A stretch of 64,000 bases of DNA from Jannaschia aquimarina (GTDB lineage Bacteria; Pseudomonadota; Alphaproteobacteria; Rhodobacterales; Rhodobacteraceae), in the NCBI RefSeq assembly GCF_000877395.1, contig NZ_JYFE01000060.1, forward strand, positions 62,001 through 126,000, written 5' to 3'. The notes below the pieces were generated by a model. That model saw only the letters and a list, made by a program, of their open reading frames with translations. It searched no databases and had not been told where the DNA came from. The first letter of the stretch is position 1. Every line of letters begins with the position of its first letter. Below are positions 54,543-63,856 of the stretch, piece after piece. Made by a program: the position numbers and the translations under genes.

Positions 54543-55477
54543 GCGTCATCCTCCATCAATGCCGTTGCCAGTGTCTCGTCCGCGATCAGCCGGTCCACGA
54601 ACCCCGCGCGAAGGACGGCGCGGGTCGCCCGTCTCTTCGCCGTTCCCGCGGCGAGCATCGTCACCTCCGACCGGCGGAGGTCATCCAACCCGATCGAAGG
54701 CGCGCGCTCGTTGAGATCCACGGGCGCAAGCGTGCCGTCCTCCCGGAAGAACTTGCCCGTCGTATCCGCCACCGCCCCGGCCGCCGCCAGCCGCGCCAGA
54801 TCGCCGTCATCCAGAACGCCCGACATCGACAGAAGAGAGCCGGGGCCGCCCTCGCCGACCGAGATCACCATGCGGGACGCCGTCCGCGCGACGTCCAGCG
54901 CCTCGCGGACCAGCCGCTGTGACTGGATCCGCGCGGCGTCTTCGGGGGTGTCGGCGAGGAAGGGCGCGGGCAGGAACAGAGCCTGCCCTCCGGCCGAGGC
55001 CGCGATACGCGCGCAGACGTCGATCGGCCCGTCATCGCCGGTTCGGACCATGGCCCCCATCAGCGAGACGACGCGCAGATCGGGATTTCGGCCCCCGGGC
55101 CAGGCATCGGCCATCGCGGCGAGCGTTCGGCCCCAGCCGACCCCCAACACGCCGGCCTCTCCGACGATCGCGTCGTCCAGCCATCGCGCCGCCACCGTCC
55201 CCACCGCGCGCCGCACGGCAGCGGGATCAGAACCTGGATCGGGGGCGACAAGGGCGTCCGACAGGCCGAAGCGCTCTCTCAACTCCTCTGCCAAAGCCAG
55301 GGTCGTGGCATTCTCATGATCCAGCGTGACCCGCACGAGGCCCGCCTCGCGGGCTTCGGACAACAGCCGCAGAACCTTGAAACGCGACAGGCCGAGACGC
55401 TTGCCGACCTCGTCCTGACTCAGCCCGCCGACATGGTAGAGCCAGGCCACCCGGACGCGCGTCTCCTCCCCCGCCAT
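54539..55477 (-). CDS. SorC-family sugar-binding transcriptional regulator
   Basis: A 312-residue regulator. The N-terminal helix-turn-helix is GLSQDEVGKRLGLSRFKVLR near residues 18-37; the rest is the SorC/DeoR sugar-phosphate-binding fold (GVGWGRTLAAMADAW, VVSLMGAMVRTGDDG, MVISVGEGGPGS). ATG 55477 follows AAGGAG. It is divergent from the FGGY kinase, with operator-like palindromes between, so it probably controls both directions and senses a phosphorylated pathway intermediate, as LsrR does. Confidence 0.92.
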   Translation of the reverse strand: MAGEETRVRVAWLYHVGGLSQDEVGKRLGLSRFKVLRLLSEAREAGLVRVTLDHENATTLALAEELRERFGLSDALVAPDPGSDPAAVRRAVGTVAARWLDDAIVGEAGVLGVGWGRTLAAMADAWPGGRNPDLRVVSLMGAMVRTGDDGPIDVCARIAASAGGQALFLPAPFLADTPEDAARIQSQRLVREALDVARTASRMVISVGEGGPGSLLSMSGVLDDGDLARLAAAGAVADTTGKFFREDGTLAPVDLNERAPSIGLDDLRRSEVTMLAAGTAKRRATRAVLRAGFVDRLIADETLATALMEDDA

Positions 55478-55510
55478 CGCCGTCTCCTTGACTCGTCGCA
55501 GGTTCGAGAT

Positions 55511-55542
55511 ACACAAATGTGTGTTGTCTGCACAATTGTGCA
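55511..55542. promoter_or_regulatory. Putative SorC-regulator operator
   Basis: A perfect 14-base palindrome TGCACAATTGTGCA (55529-55542) preceded by an imperfect one, ACACAAATGTGTG (55511-55523), in the 101-base divergent region. The local AT content is unusually high for this window. Confidence 0.6.
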
Positions 55543-55578
55543 GTTGCAGCAGAGCAGTCGCAGCGAGGGGAGGCGCAT

Positions 55579-57072
55579 GTGACGGGAACCCATGTGATCG
55601 GCATCGACGGCGGGACGGAAGGCCTGCGCGCCCGCGTCTTCGACCTGACAGGCCGGTCGCTTGGGGACCACTCCGCGCCCTACGAGACCGACTTTCCCGC
55701 GCCCGGTCGCGCCGAGCAGGACCCCGACGCGTGGTGGCGTGCCTGTGGAGAGGCCGTGCGCGGCGCGGTCGCCGCTTCGGGCGTGGACACGGGCAGCATT
55801 GCCGCCCTCGCCTGCGACACCACAAGTTGCACCGTCGTCGCGCTGGACGAAGACGGCGCGCCGCTCAGGCCATGCCTGCTCTGGATGGACGTCCGCGCCC
55901 ACGAGGAGGCGGCGGATATCCTCGCCACGGGCGATCCGGCCTTGCGGGTCAATGGCGCCGGGGCGGGACCGCTCTCACCGGAATGGATGCTGCCCAAGGC
56001 CTTGTGGATCAAACGGAACCAGCCTGACATCTTGGCACGCGCGACAAAGGTCGGCGAATACCAGGATTTCCTGACATTCCGACTGACGGGTCGCTGGTGC
56101 GCCTCGTTGAACAACCTGACGATGCGCTGGCACTATCAGACGCAGCATGGCGGATGGCCCGATAGCCTGCTCGCCCGCCTGGATCTGTCGGATCTACGCG
56201 AGAAGTGGCCCTCGGATATCGCCGCACCGGGGGAAGTGGTGGGCCCCCTGACACCGGCGGCGGCGGATCATCTGGGATTGTCCACCGGCGTTCAGGTCGT
56301 TCAGGGCGGGGCGGATGCCTTTATCGGAATGATCGGTCTGGGCGTCACGCAGCCGGGCGACCTCGCGCTCATCACCGGGTCGTCGCACCTGCAATTGGGC
56401 ATCGCCGCCGGAGAGACCCACGCGGCCGGTGTCTGGGGCACCTATGCCGATTGCGTCTACCCTGGTCGCCCGGTGATCGAGGGGGGCCAGACCTCGACCG
56501 GGTCGATCATCGCGTGGTTCAAGCGCAACTTCGCGCCCGGTACGCCTTACGACGACTTGAACGCCGCGGCTGCCGCCCTGCCTCCGGGGGCCGAAGGCCT
56601 GCTGGCGGTCGATCATTTCCAGGGCAACCGCACACCTCACACGGATGCGCTGGCCCGTGGCGCGATCACCGGCCTGACCCTGAAGCACAGCCCCGCCCAC
56701 GTCTATCGAGCCCTGATCGAAGGGGTTTGCCTGGGGACCCGCGCCATCGTCGACGCTTTCGGCGATGCCTTCGAAGCCAAGCGCATCGTCGTCGCGGGCG
56801 GCGCCACCAACGCGCCGTTCTGGTTGCAGATCCACGCCGACACGCTGGGCCTGCCGCTTGAGATCACCGAACAGCCAGAGGCGCCGTGCCTGGGCTCGGC
56901 GATCCTGGCCGCTTATGGCGCCGGGGCCTTCGACAGCATCGACGCGGGCTGCGCCGCGATGGTCCGCACGGCTCGGGTGATCGAGCCGGACATGGACGCG
57001 CACGCGGCCTACGCCCCGATCTACGACCGCTACCGAACGGCCTATCACGCCCTGAAAGAAGTTCGCGAATGA
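55579..57072 (+). CDS. FGGY-family carbohydrate kinase
   Basis: A 497-residue kinase. N-terminal GIDGGTEGLRARVFDLTG is the ATP-phosphate loop; catalytic Asp is D246 in VVQGGADAFIGMIGLG; the C-terminal VVAGGATNAPFWLQIHAD and PEAPCLGSAILAAYGAG match FGGY signatures. It resembles ribulo-/xylulokinase and LsrK groups; the substrate is not readable. GTG 55579 follows GGGGAGG; an upstream ATG would add 20 residues from the operator region. It overlaps the E1 alpha start (ATGA). Confidence 0.9.
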   Translation: MTGTHVIGIDGGTEGLRARVFDLTGRSLGDHSAPYETDFPAPGRAEQDPDAWWRACGEAVRGAVAASGVDTGSIAALACDTTSCTVVALDEDGAPLRPCLLWMDVRAHEEAADILATGDPALRVNGAGAGPLSPEWMLPKALWIKRNQPDILARATKVGEYQDFLTFRLTGRWCASLNNLTMRWHYQTQHGGWPDSLLARLDLSDLREKWPSDIAAPGEVVGPLTPAAADHLGLSTGVQVVQGGADAFIGMIGLGVTQPGDLALITGSSHLQLGIAAGETHAAGVWGTYADCVYPGRPVIEGGQTSTGSIIAWFKRNFAPGTPYDDLNAAAAALPPGAEGLLAVDHFQGNRTPHTDALARGAITGLTLKHSPAHVYRALIEGVCLGTRAIVDAFGDAFEAKRIVVAGGATNAPFWLQIHADTLGLPLEITEQPEAPCLGSAILAAYGAGAFDSIDAGCAAMVRTARVIEPDMDAHAAYAPIYDRYRTAYHALKEVRE

Positions 57073-58073
57073 GCCGGGCCAACGACGCACATATCGCGCG
57101 CTACCGCACCATGCGCCGGATCCGCACCTTCGAAGAGCGGGTGGGCGAGTTGTTCCTCAAGGGCGAAAGCGCGGGCTCGATGCTGCACCTCTCCATCGGA
57201 GAGGAGGCCGTGGTCGGCCTGACCGACCATATGCGCGACGGCGACACGTTCACGACGCATCACCGCGGTCACGGGATCTTTCTGGCCCGCGGGGCAGATC
57301 CGGCGCGGATGCTGGCCGAGATCGGGGGGCGGGGGTCCGGCTATTGCCGGGGCAAGGGCGGCTCGATGCACATCGCGGATCGCGGTCTGGGCCATCTGGG
57401 CGCCAATGCCATCGTAGGCGGTGGAATCCCCCATGTCGTGGGGGCCGGCATCTCTGCGCGAAATGCCGGGTCCGACGCGGTGTCTGTCGCCTTCTTCGGG
57501 GACGGCGCGATGAGCCAGGGCATCCTGTACGAAGCGAAGAACATGGCCGCGCTCTGGAAGCTGCCGGTCGTGTTCTGCTGCATCAACAACCAGTACGGGA
57601 TGGGGACGCGGGTGGACCGTTCGGCCGGACATCGCGACTTCCCGGCGCGTGCAACCGCATTCGGTTTGAACGGTGCACGCGCCGACGGTGCAGAGGTCGA
57701 AGAGGTCTTCGAGGCCGCGCAGGATGTGATGGACGGCGCCCGGAACGGCCGCGCCGGATTTCTGGAGATCGACGCCTATCGCTTCCACGGGCACGCGCGG
57801 ATGGACAAGTCGCCCTACCGCAGCCCCGAAGAAGAGGAGGAGGGCCGTCAGCGCGACCCCCTTGCCCGCGCGCGGAACCGGATCGGCGACGATATCACGC
57901 TCGACCGGATCGACGACGAGGCGGAAGCGGAGATGGACAAGGCGATGGAAGACGCGATCGCGGCGGCTCCTCCGGACCATGCGAGCATGTTCGAGGACGT
58001 CTATGCCGAGGGGACGCCCCCGCCGCGCCCGCAACGCGAAAGACTGATGGACATTCTGGGAGAGAGCGCGTGA
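57069..58073 (+). CDS. Thiamine-diphosphate dehydrogenase E1 alpha subunit, acetoin dehydrogenase (AcoA)-like
   Basis: A 334-residue protein. ThDP motif GDG at 144-146 through NN at 173-174 (FFGDGAMSQG then CINNQYG), preceded by THHRGHG at 63-69. This is the E1 alpha fold of 2-oxoacid and acetoin dehydrogenases. Together with the hydrolase-type E2 it fits the acetoin-cleaving branch, which attacks a methyl-ketone carbonyl. Coupled to the kinase and to E1 beta. Confidence 0.9.
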   Translation: MSRANDAHIARYRTMRRIRTFEERVGELFLKGESAGSMLHLSIGEEAVVGLTDHMRDGDTFTTHHRGHGIFLARGADPARMLAEIGGRGSGYCRGKGGSMHIADRGLGHLGANAIVGGGIPHVVGAGISARNAGSDAVSVAFFGDGAMSQGILYEAKNMAALWKLPVVFCCINNQYGMGTRVDRSAGHRDFPARATAFGLNGARADGAEVEEVFEAAQDVMDGARNGRAGFLEIDAYRFHGHARMDKSPYRSPEEEEEGRQRDPLARARNRIGDDITLDRIDDEAEAEMDKAMEDAIAAAPPDHASMFEDVYAEGTPPPRPQRERLMDILGESA

Positions 58074-59059
58074 CGACGACCTATCGTGACGCGCTTAGAC
58101 AAGCGCTCGTCGACGCGATGGAGGACGACGATTCCGTCATCCTCTTGGGCGAGGAGGTGGGGCTTTACGGGGGGGCCTATGGCGTGACCAAGGGCCTGCT
58201 CGACCGCTTCGGAGAGACGAGAGTCATCGACACGCCGATCTCGGAGCCCGGGATCGTCGGCGCCGCCATCGGCGCGGCGATGACCGGACTGCGGCCCGTG
58301 GCCGAGATCATGTATGTCGACTTCGCGGGCCTCGTCATGGACCAGCTTGCCAATCAGGCGGCGAAATCGCGCTACATGTTCGGAGGTCAGATCGGCGTGC
58401 CGATGGTTCTGCGAACGCAAGGGGGAACCGGACGGTCCGCCGCCGCACAGCACTCGCAGAGCCTGGAGGCATGGATGATGCACGTCCCCGGCCTGCGCCT
58501 CGCCATGCCCGGCACGGTTTCCGACGCCTACCATCTTTTGCGCGACGCCCTGCGCCAGCCCGATCCGGTCTGCTTCATCGAGCACAAGGGGCTCTACACC
58601 CTGAAGGGAGAGATCGGACCCGAGCCCGACGCGCCCTGGGGCCAGCCCGCGATCCGCCGCAAGGGGACGGATCTCACGATCGCCACCTATTCCCGGATGC
58701 TGCAGGAGGTCCTGAAGGCCGCCGAAGCCCTCGCGCCCTCGGTCGAGGTCGAAGTGATCGACCTGCGGACCCTGAACCCGCTGGAGGACGAGGTCCTGAT
58801 GGACAGCGTCCGGCGCACCGGCCGATGCCTGATCGTGACCGAGGCCGTCACGACGGGGTCCGTCGCCTCGGAAATCGCGGCGCGGGTGACCGAGCAGTGC
58901 TTCGACTGGCTGGAAGAGCCGCCGCTGCGCCTTGGCGGAGAAGACATCCCCGTTCCCGTGGCGCCGGCGCTGGAAGCCGCGTCGATCCCGGATGCGACCC
59001 TGATCGGGGAGACCGCCCGCTGGCTGGTCACGCGAGAGGCACCGTCATGGGCCGCGTGA
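58070..59059 (+). CDS. Dehydrogenase E1 beta subunit, AcoB-like
   Basis: A 329-residue transketolase-like beta subunit with GEEVGLYGGAYGVTKGLL, TPISEPGIVGAAIGAAM, and C-terminal half VIDLRTLNPLEDE. It forms the E1 heterotetramer with the preceding gene. GTG start overlapping its stop (GTGA). Ends overlapping the E2 gene by 13 bases. Confidence 0.92.
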   Translation: MTTTYRDALRQALVDAMEDDDSVILLGEEVGLYGGAYGVTKGLLDRFGETRVIDTPISEPGIVGAAIGAAMTGLRPVAEIMYVDFAGLVMDQLANQAAKSRYMFGGQIGVPMVLRTQGGTGRSAAAQHSQSLEAWMMHVPGLRLAMPGTVSDAYHLLRDALRQPDPVCFIEHKGLYTLKGEIGPEPDAPWGQPAIRRKGTDLTIATYSRMLQEVLKAAEALAPSVEVEVIDLRTLNPLEDEVLMDSVRRTGRCLIVTEAVTTGSVASEIAARVTEQCFDWLEEPPLRLGGEDIPVPVAPALEAASIPDATLIGETARWLVTREAPSWAA

Positions 59060-60231
59060 TACTCAAGCTGCCCCGGCTTGGGGAGACGATGGAAGAGGCG
59101 CGCGTCACGGAGTGGATCGTCGCGCCGGGTGCATCCTATCGGCGAGGCGATGTTCTGCTGGAGGTGGAGACGGACAAGACCGTCGTCGAGGTTCCCGCCC
59201 TCGCAGCCGGAACCCTGCTGGAACGGCTGGTCTCCGAAGGGGACACGATCGAGCTGGATCAGCCGATCGCCGAGGTCGAACAGGAGGCCGACGAGACCAA
59301 ATCGGACGTGCCGTCACCTTCGGGGCCGACCAGAGAACCGACCGCACCGGACGCATCGCGTGCCCGACGCGCTCGCGCTCCACGGCCGTCGGCGGACCGC
59401 GTTCCCGCCTCGCCTGCCGCCCGGGCGGAAGCGCGGCGGTTGGGTGTGTCCCTGGACGGGATCCGCGGGACAGGCCGTCGCGGCCGTATCACGGCGGCAG
59501 ACGTCGCAGGCGGTGCATCGGACGGCACGGTCGTCCTGATCCATGGGCTCTACGACGACCCGTCCGGCTGGCGCGGGCTGCCTGCGCGGCTGGCGAAGCG
59601 CGGCCTGAAGACCACAGCGCTCGCACTACCCGGTCACGGCGCCGGGGCGCCGCCGGTCGACAGCTTCGCCGCCGCAGCCGAGCAACTCTTGGAGCATCTG
59701 CCCGCAGGGCCGATCCATCTGGTCGGCCATTCCCTTGGCGCGGCGCTGGCCGCGCGCCTCGCGACGCGGCTCGGGGACCGGGTGCGCAGTCTGACGCTGT
59801 TTGCGCCGGCCGGGCTTGGCGCGAAGATCGACGACGGGTTCCTGACCTCGATGGCGAAGGCCCGCGATCCCGAAGCCCTGCGCGCCGCGATCGAGCAGCT
59901 CGACGGCGGACCGATCTCGGATGTCGCCCTGAGAGACCGGCTGGAGCGTCATCTCGACGGTCTGGAGGGCCGCGTGCTCCTGGCGAATGCGGTCGCGCGG
60001 CACGGCGTCCAGCAGATCGACGTGACCGGAGATCTGGCGTCCGCACCCTGCCCGGTCTCGGTCGTTTTCGGCACCGCGGACCGCGTTCTGGACTGGCGCG
60101 ACGTCGCGCACCTGCCTGCCGAGGCGCGCATTCACCTGATCCCGGGCGCGGGGCATCTGCCCCATCTCGTCCGGCCCGACCTTGCCGCCGCGCTGATCGC
60201 GCCCCGGCCAGACCTTGCGGAAACCGCTTGA
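59047..60231 (+). CDS. Lipoyl E2 with C-terminal alpha/beta-hydrolase domain, AcoC-like
   Basis: A 394-residue protein. The lipoyl domain has the lipoylated Lys at 44 ([12 protein letters not shown]). A Pro/Arg linker leads to a peripheral-subunit-binding domain ([26 protein letters not shown], about 118-152). The rest is an alpha/beta-hydrolase with [10 protein letters not shown], nucleophile [16 protein letters not shown] and GAGHLPHL, replacing the classical HxxxDG acyltransferase. This layout is that of acetoin dehydrogenase AcoC. No E3 gene is adjacent. Confidence 0.9.
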   Translation: MGRVILKLPRLGETMEEARVTEWIVAPGASYRRGDVLLEVETDKTVVEVPALAAGTLLERLVSEGDTIELDQPIAEVEQEADETKSDVPSPSGPTREPTAPDASRARRARAPRPSADRVPASPAARAEARRLGVSLDGIRGTGRRGRITAADVAGGASDGTVVLIHGLYDDPSGWRGLPARLAKRGLKTTALALPGHGAGAPPVDSFAAAAEQLLEHLPAGPIHLVGHSLGAALAARLATRLGDRVRSLTLFAPAGLGAKIDDGFLTSMAKARDPEALRAAIEQLDGGPISDVALRDRLERHLDGLEGRVLLANAVARHGVQQIDVTGDLASAPCPVSVVFGTADRVLDWRDVAHLPAEARIHLIPGAGHLPHLVRPDLAAALIAPRPDLAETA

Positions 60232-60304
60232 ACGGCGGAGCCCGCAATTTACCGTGCGTCATGCACGCCCCCGGTGGAGGCCGGGGCGACACAGGGAGGA
60301 AGAC

Positions 60305-61285
60305 ATGAAGAACCTGACAGTCACCGCGGCCGCATTGGCCACGACGATGCTGGCCGCCCCGGCCTTCGCCGACGCCCATGCCAAGCAGATGGCCACCGTC
60401 GTCAAGATCGACGGAATCGCCTGGTTCAACCGGATGCGGGAAGGCGTCGACGAATGGGCCGAGGAGACGGGGAACAACGCCTTCCTCGTGGGACCTGCCC
60501 AGGCCGACCCACAGCAGCAGGTCGCGCTGATCGAAGACATGATCGCGCAGGGCGTCGATGCGCTCTTGGTCGTGCCGATGTCGCCCGAGGCGATCGAGCC
60601 CGTTCTGGGCCGCGCGATGGAGCAGGGCATCACCGTCATCACGCACGAGGCGGCGAGCCAGCAGAACACCCAATACGACATCGAAGCGTTCCGGAACGAG
60701 GATTTCGGCGCCAACCTGATGGACCGCCTCGCCGCCTGCATGGGCGAAGAGGGCGAATATGCCGTCTTCGTCGGCTCTCTGGGCAGCCAGACCCACAACC
60801 AATGGGTCGACGGCGCCATCGCCCGCCAGGAAGAAGCCTACCCGAACATGACGCTTGTCGGCGACCGCAACGAGACGGCGGACGACCAGCAGCAGGCCTA
60901 TGCCCGTGCTCAGGAAGTCCTGCGGGCGCATCCCAACATCAAGGGCATGCAGGGCTCGGCCTCGACCGACGTGGCGGGGATCGGCCTCGCCATCGAAGAA
61001 CGCGGACTGGAAGACGAGACCTGTGTCTTCGGCACGTCGCTTCCTTCGATCGCCGGTCAGTACATGGAGACGGGCGCCGTTGACGGAATCGGCTTCTGGG
61101 ATCCGAAGATTGCCGGCAAGGCCATGAACGCAGTCGCGATGATGGTCATGAATGGCGAAGAGATCACCGACGGCATGGATCTCGGGCTTGAGGGCTACGG
61201 GAACATCACGCTCGACGGAAAGGTCATCTACGGCGAAGCCTTCGTCGACGTGGATGCGTCCAACATGGCCGATTACGACTTCTGA
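60305..61285 (+). CDS. LsrB/RhaS-type sugar ABC transporter substrate-binding protein
   Basis: A 326-residue periplasmic binding protein with signal peptide (residues 1-22, ending AFA). Type I fold. Segments [45 protein letters not shown] and the end SNMADYDF align by eye with LsrB-like proteins. At positions that bind AI-2 in LsrB some residues differ (for example Glu for Asp in the strand THEAAS), so AI-2 itself is not assured. AGGGAGGA precedes the ATG. Confidence 0.88.
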   Translation: MKNLTVTAAALATTMLAAPAFADAHAKQMATVVKIDGIAWFNRMREGVDEWAEETGNNAFLVGPAQADPQQQVALIEDMIAQGVDALLVVPMSPEAIEPVLGRAMEQGITVITHEAASQQNTQYDIEAFRNEDFGANLMDRLAACMGEEGEYAVFVGSLGSQTHNQWVDGAIARQEEAYPNMTLVGDRNETADDQQQAYARAQEVLRAHPNIKGMQGSASTDVAGIGLAIEERGLEDETCVFGTSLPSIAGQYMETGAVDGIGFWDPKIAGKAMNAVAMMVMNGEEITDGMDLGLEGYGNITLDGKVIYGEAFVDVDASNMADYDF

Positions 61286-61335
61286 TCGGCGCGCGGGGGG
61301 CGGCATCGGCCGTCCCCCGGCAAACGGGAAATCCC

Positions 61336-62832
61336 ATGACCGACACGTCCGCCCCCTTGGTGACGCTCGAAGGCGTGACCAAGAGATATGCCGCCATAAC
61401 CGCCCTGTCCGAGGTCGACCTGACCATCCGCGCCGGAGAGGCGGTCTGTCTCGCTGGAGAGAACGGATCCGGCAAATCGACTCTGATCAAGGTCCTCGTC
61501 GGCGTCGAACGTCCGAGCGCGGGGCGCATCCTCTTCGACGGGGTGCCGCAGACACGGCTGACGCCGACCGCCGCGACCCGGGCCGGGATGCAGGTGATCT
61601 TTCAGGATTTCAGCCTGTTTCCGAACCTGTCGGTGGCCGAGAACATCGCCATGACGGCCGAGCGGGCGACAGGCGCGCGTCTCGTCCATCGTCGCCGCGC
61701 CCGTGAACGTGCGCGGGAGGTGCTAGACCGGATCGGCGTCGATCTGGACCTCGACGCGCGGGTCGAACGCCTGCCCGTCGCGCACAAGCAACTCGTCGCA
61801 ATCTGCCGCGCGCTCGCCGCCGATGCGCGCCTCATCATCATGGACGAACCCACCACCGCTCTGACCGAGCGCGAGGTCGCCCGGCTGCTCGATCTGATCC
61901 GCAGGCTGAAGGCCGATGGCGTGGCCGTCCTGTTCGTCTCTCACAAGCTGGCCGAGGTCTTGGAAGTCTGCGAGCATGTCGTCGTCCTGCGCAACGGCGA
62001 AAAGGTCGCCGATGGCCCGGCAGAGACCTTCGATGCCGCCTCCCTGACCCGGGCGATGACCGGCCGCGACGTGGCCGAGACCCCGCCCGAGCCGCTCGAT
62101 CCCTCCGCGTCGGACCTTCTTAAGGTCGAAAACCTCACGAAGGACGGCGCGTTCCGCGATGTGTCGCTGACCCTGCGCGCGGGGGAGGTGCTTGGCGTGG
62201 CAGGCCTGCTCGGCTCCGGCCGGACATCGCTGGCCAAGGCGTTGTTCGGACTTGCCACCCCGGACAGCGGTCGCGTGACGCTTGACGGGACGGACGTGCC
62301 GTTGGGCGACCCCATCGCGGCGGCGGGGGCCGGGATCGGCTACGTGCCGGAAGACCGCCTGACCGAGGGCCTGTTCCTGGAACAATCGATCGCGCGCAAC
62401 ATCGCGGTCGGCCGGCTCGAAGCCCACGCATCCGGCGGCGTCCTGAACCTGCGCGACCTCTGGGAGGAGGCCGCCGAATGGCTGAAACGCCTGTCCGTGA
62501 AAGCGCCCGACCCGCAGGCGCCGGTACGATCACTGTCCGGCGGCAATCAACAGCGTGTCGTGCTCGCACGCTGGATGGCGCGTCAGCCCCGCGTCCTGAT
62601 CCTGAACGGACCGAGCGTCGGGGTGGATGTCGGCTCCAAGGCAGAGATCCACGCCATCATCTCAGACCTCGCCGCACGCGGTCTGGGCGTGATCGTCATC
62701 TCCGACGACCTGCCAGAGCTTCTGGGCACCTGCCACCGCATCCTCGTCATGAAGGCTGGCGTGATTACCGACGAGGTCGCCGGCGGCGAAGGCATCACCG
62801 AAGACGACCTGAGCCACAGGCTGGCCTCGTGA
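61336..62832 (+). CDS. Sugar ABC transporter ATPase, RbsA/LsrA type
   Basis: A 498-residue tandem nucleotide-binding protein. NBD1: Walker A GENGSGKST, Walker B LIIMDEPTTALTE. NBD2: degenerate Walker A GLLGSGRTSLAK, signature LSGGNQQRVVLARWM, and Walker B reading VLILNGPSVGVDVG, in which the usual Asp and catalytic Glu are Asn and Gly. NBD2 is therefore probably hydrolysis-deficient, a known trend in this family. Fifty bases after the binding protein. Confidence 0.93.
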   Translation: MTDTSAPLVTLEGVTKRYAAITALSEVDLTIRAGEAVCLAGENGSGKSTLIKVLVGVERPSAGRILFDGVPQTRLTPTAATRAGMQVIFQDFSLFPNLSVAENIAMTAERATGARLVHRRRARERAREVLDRIGVDLDLDARVERLPVAHKQLVAICRALAADARLIIMDEPTTALTEREVARLLDLIRRLKADGVAVLFVSHKLAEVLEVCEHVVVLRNGEKVADGPAETFDAASLTRAMTGRDVAETPPEPLDPSASDLLKVENLTKDGAFRDVSLTLRAGEVLGVAGLLGSGRTSLAKALFGLATPDSGRVTLDGTDVPLGDPIAAAGAGIGYVPEDRLTEGLFLEQSIARNIAVGRLEAHASGGVLNLRDLWEEAAEWLKRLSVKAPDPQAPVRSLSGGNQQRVVLARWMARQPRVLILNGPSVGVDVGSKAEIHAIISDLAARGLGVIVISDDLPELLGTCHRILVMKAGVITDEVAGGEGITEDDLSHRLAS

Positions 62833-62866
62833 GGATCGACATGGACCAGATACCATGGAGGCAGGC

Positions 62867-63856
62867 GTGAAATCATTCGACTGGGCCCGCAACGAAGTGC
62901 TCGTCTTCGGTGTGATCGTCGCCTTCTGCGTGCTCGCCGCCGTGTCCGATCCGAACTTCTTGTCGATCCCGACCCTGATCGACCTGATGCGAAACGGGAT
63001 CGTTCTGGGCATCCTGGCCGTCGCCGCCATGGTGGTGCTTGTCTCTGGGGGGATCGACGTCAGCTTCACCGCCGTCGCGGCCTTTGCCATGTACACGACC
63101 ACGGTGATCCTGCGTGACGTGGCGCCCGATCTGCCCTGGCCCGTGGCCTTTGCGGTGGCGACCGCGATCGGTGCGGCGCTGGGCGCGATCAACGGTGTCC
63201 TGATCGCCGTCTTCGGCCTGCCGACCCTCATCGTGACGCTGGGCACACTGTCGGTCTTTCGCGGTTTCCTTCTGACCTTCGTGGGCACGGTCCAGATTTC
63301 AAACCTGCCATCCGGGATGCGGGACTTCAGTCGCCTGATGATGATCCGGGGGACGAACTCGGACGGCAGCTTCTATTCGCTGCCCTGGGCCTTCGCTTTC
63401 CTTGTGGCGCTGGTCATCCTGACCTGGTTCATCCTGAACCGCACCATGCTGGGCCGGTCCATCTATGCCATCGGCGGCGCCCCCGAAAGCGCGCGCCGCA
63501 TCGGGATCGACGTCACGAAGACGCAGATGTTCATCTACATCTATGTCGGTGCGTTGGCCGGATTGGCCGGGATCATCCACGCCTCGACCGCGCGCATCGC
63601 CAACCCCTTCGACCTCGTGGGCCTGGAACTGAGCGTGATCGCCGCCGTCGTCCTGGGCGGCGCACGCCTGACCGGCGGCGTCGGCACGCTGACGGGGACA
63701 TTGCTGGGGGTCGCGCTGATCGTGCTGGTCCGGAACTCTCTGATCGTGATCGGCATCCCGTCGACCTGGCAATCGGTCACGATCGGCGCGCTGATCCTTC
63801 TGGGAACCGGCCTGCCCGCCTGGCAGGCGAAACGGGCGGAGGCACGCGCCGCATGA
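62867..63856 (+). CDS. Sugar ABC transporter permease, RbsC type, first copy
   Basis: A 329-residue permease with about ten hydrophobic segments, including LVSGGIDVSFTAVAAFAMYT and AVVLGGARLTGGVGTLTGTL, the BPD_transp_2 signatures. GTG 62867 follows GGAGG by 5 bases; an ATG at 62855 is the alternative. It overlaps the next permease as ATGA. Two separate permeases match the LsrC/LsrD and RhaP/RhaQ arrangement. Confidence 0.92.
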   Translation: MKSFDWARNEVLVFGVIVAFCVLAAVSDPNFLSIPTLIDLMRNGIVLGILAVAAMVVLVSGGIDVSFTAVAAFAMYTTTVILRDVAPDLPWPVAFAVATAIGAALGAINGVLIAVFGLPTLIVTLGTLSVFRGFLLTFVGTVQISNLPSGMRDFSRLMMIRGTNSDGSFYSLPWAFAFLVALVILTWFILNRTMLGRSIYAIGGAPESARRIGIDVTKTQMFIYIYVGALAGLAGIIHASTARIANPFDLVGLELSVIAAVVLGGARLTGGVGTLTGTLLGVALIVLVRNSLIVIGIPSTWQSVTIGALILLGTGLPAWQAKRAEARAA

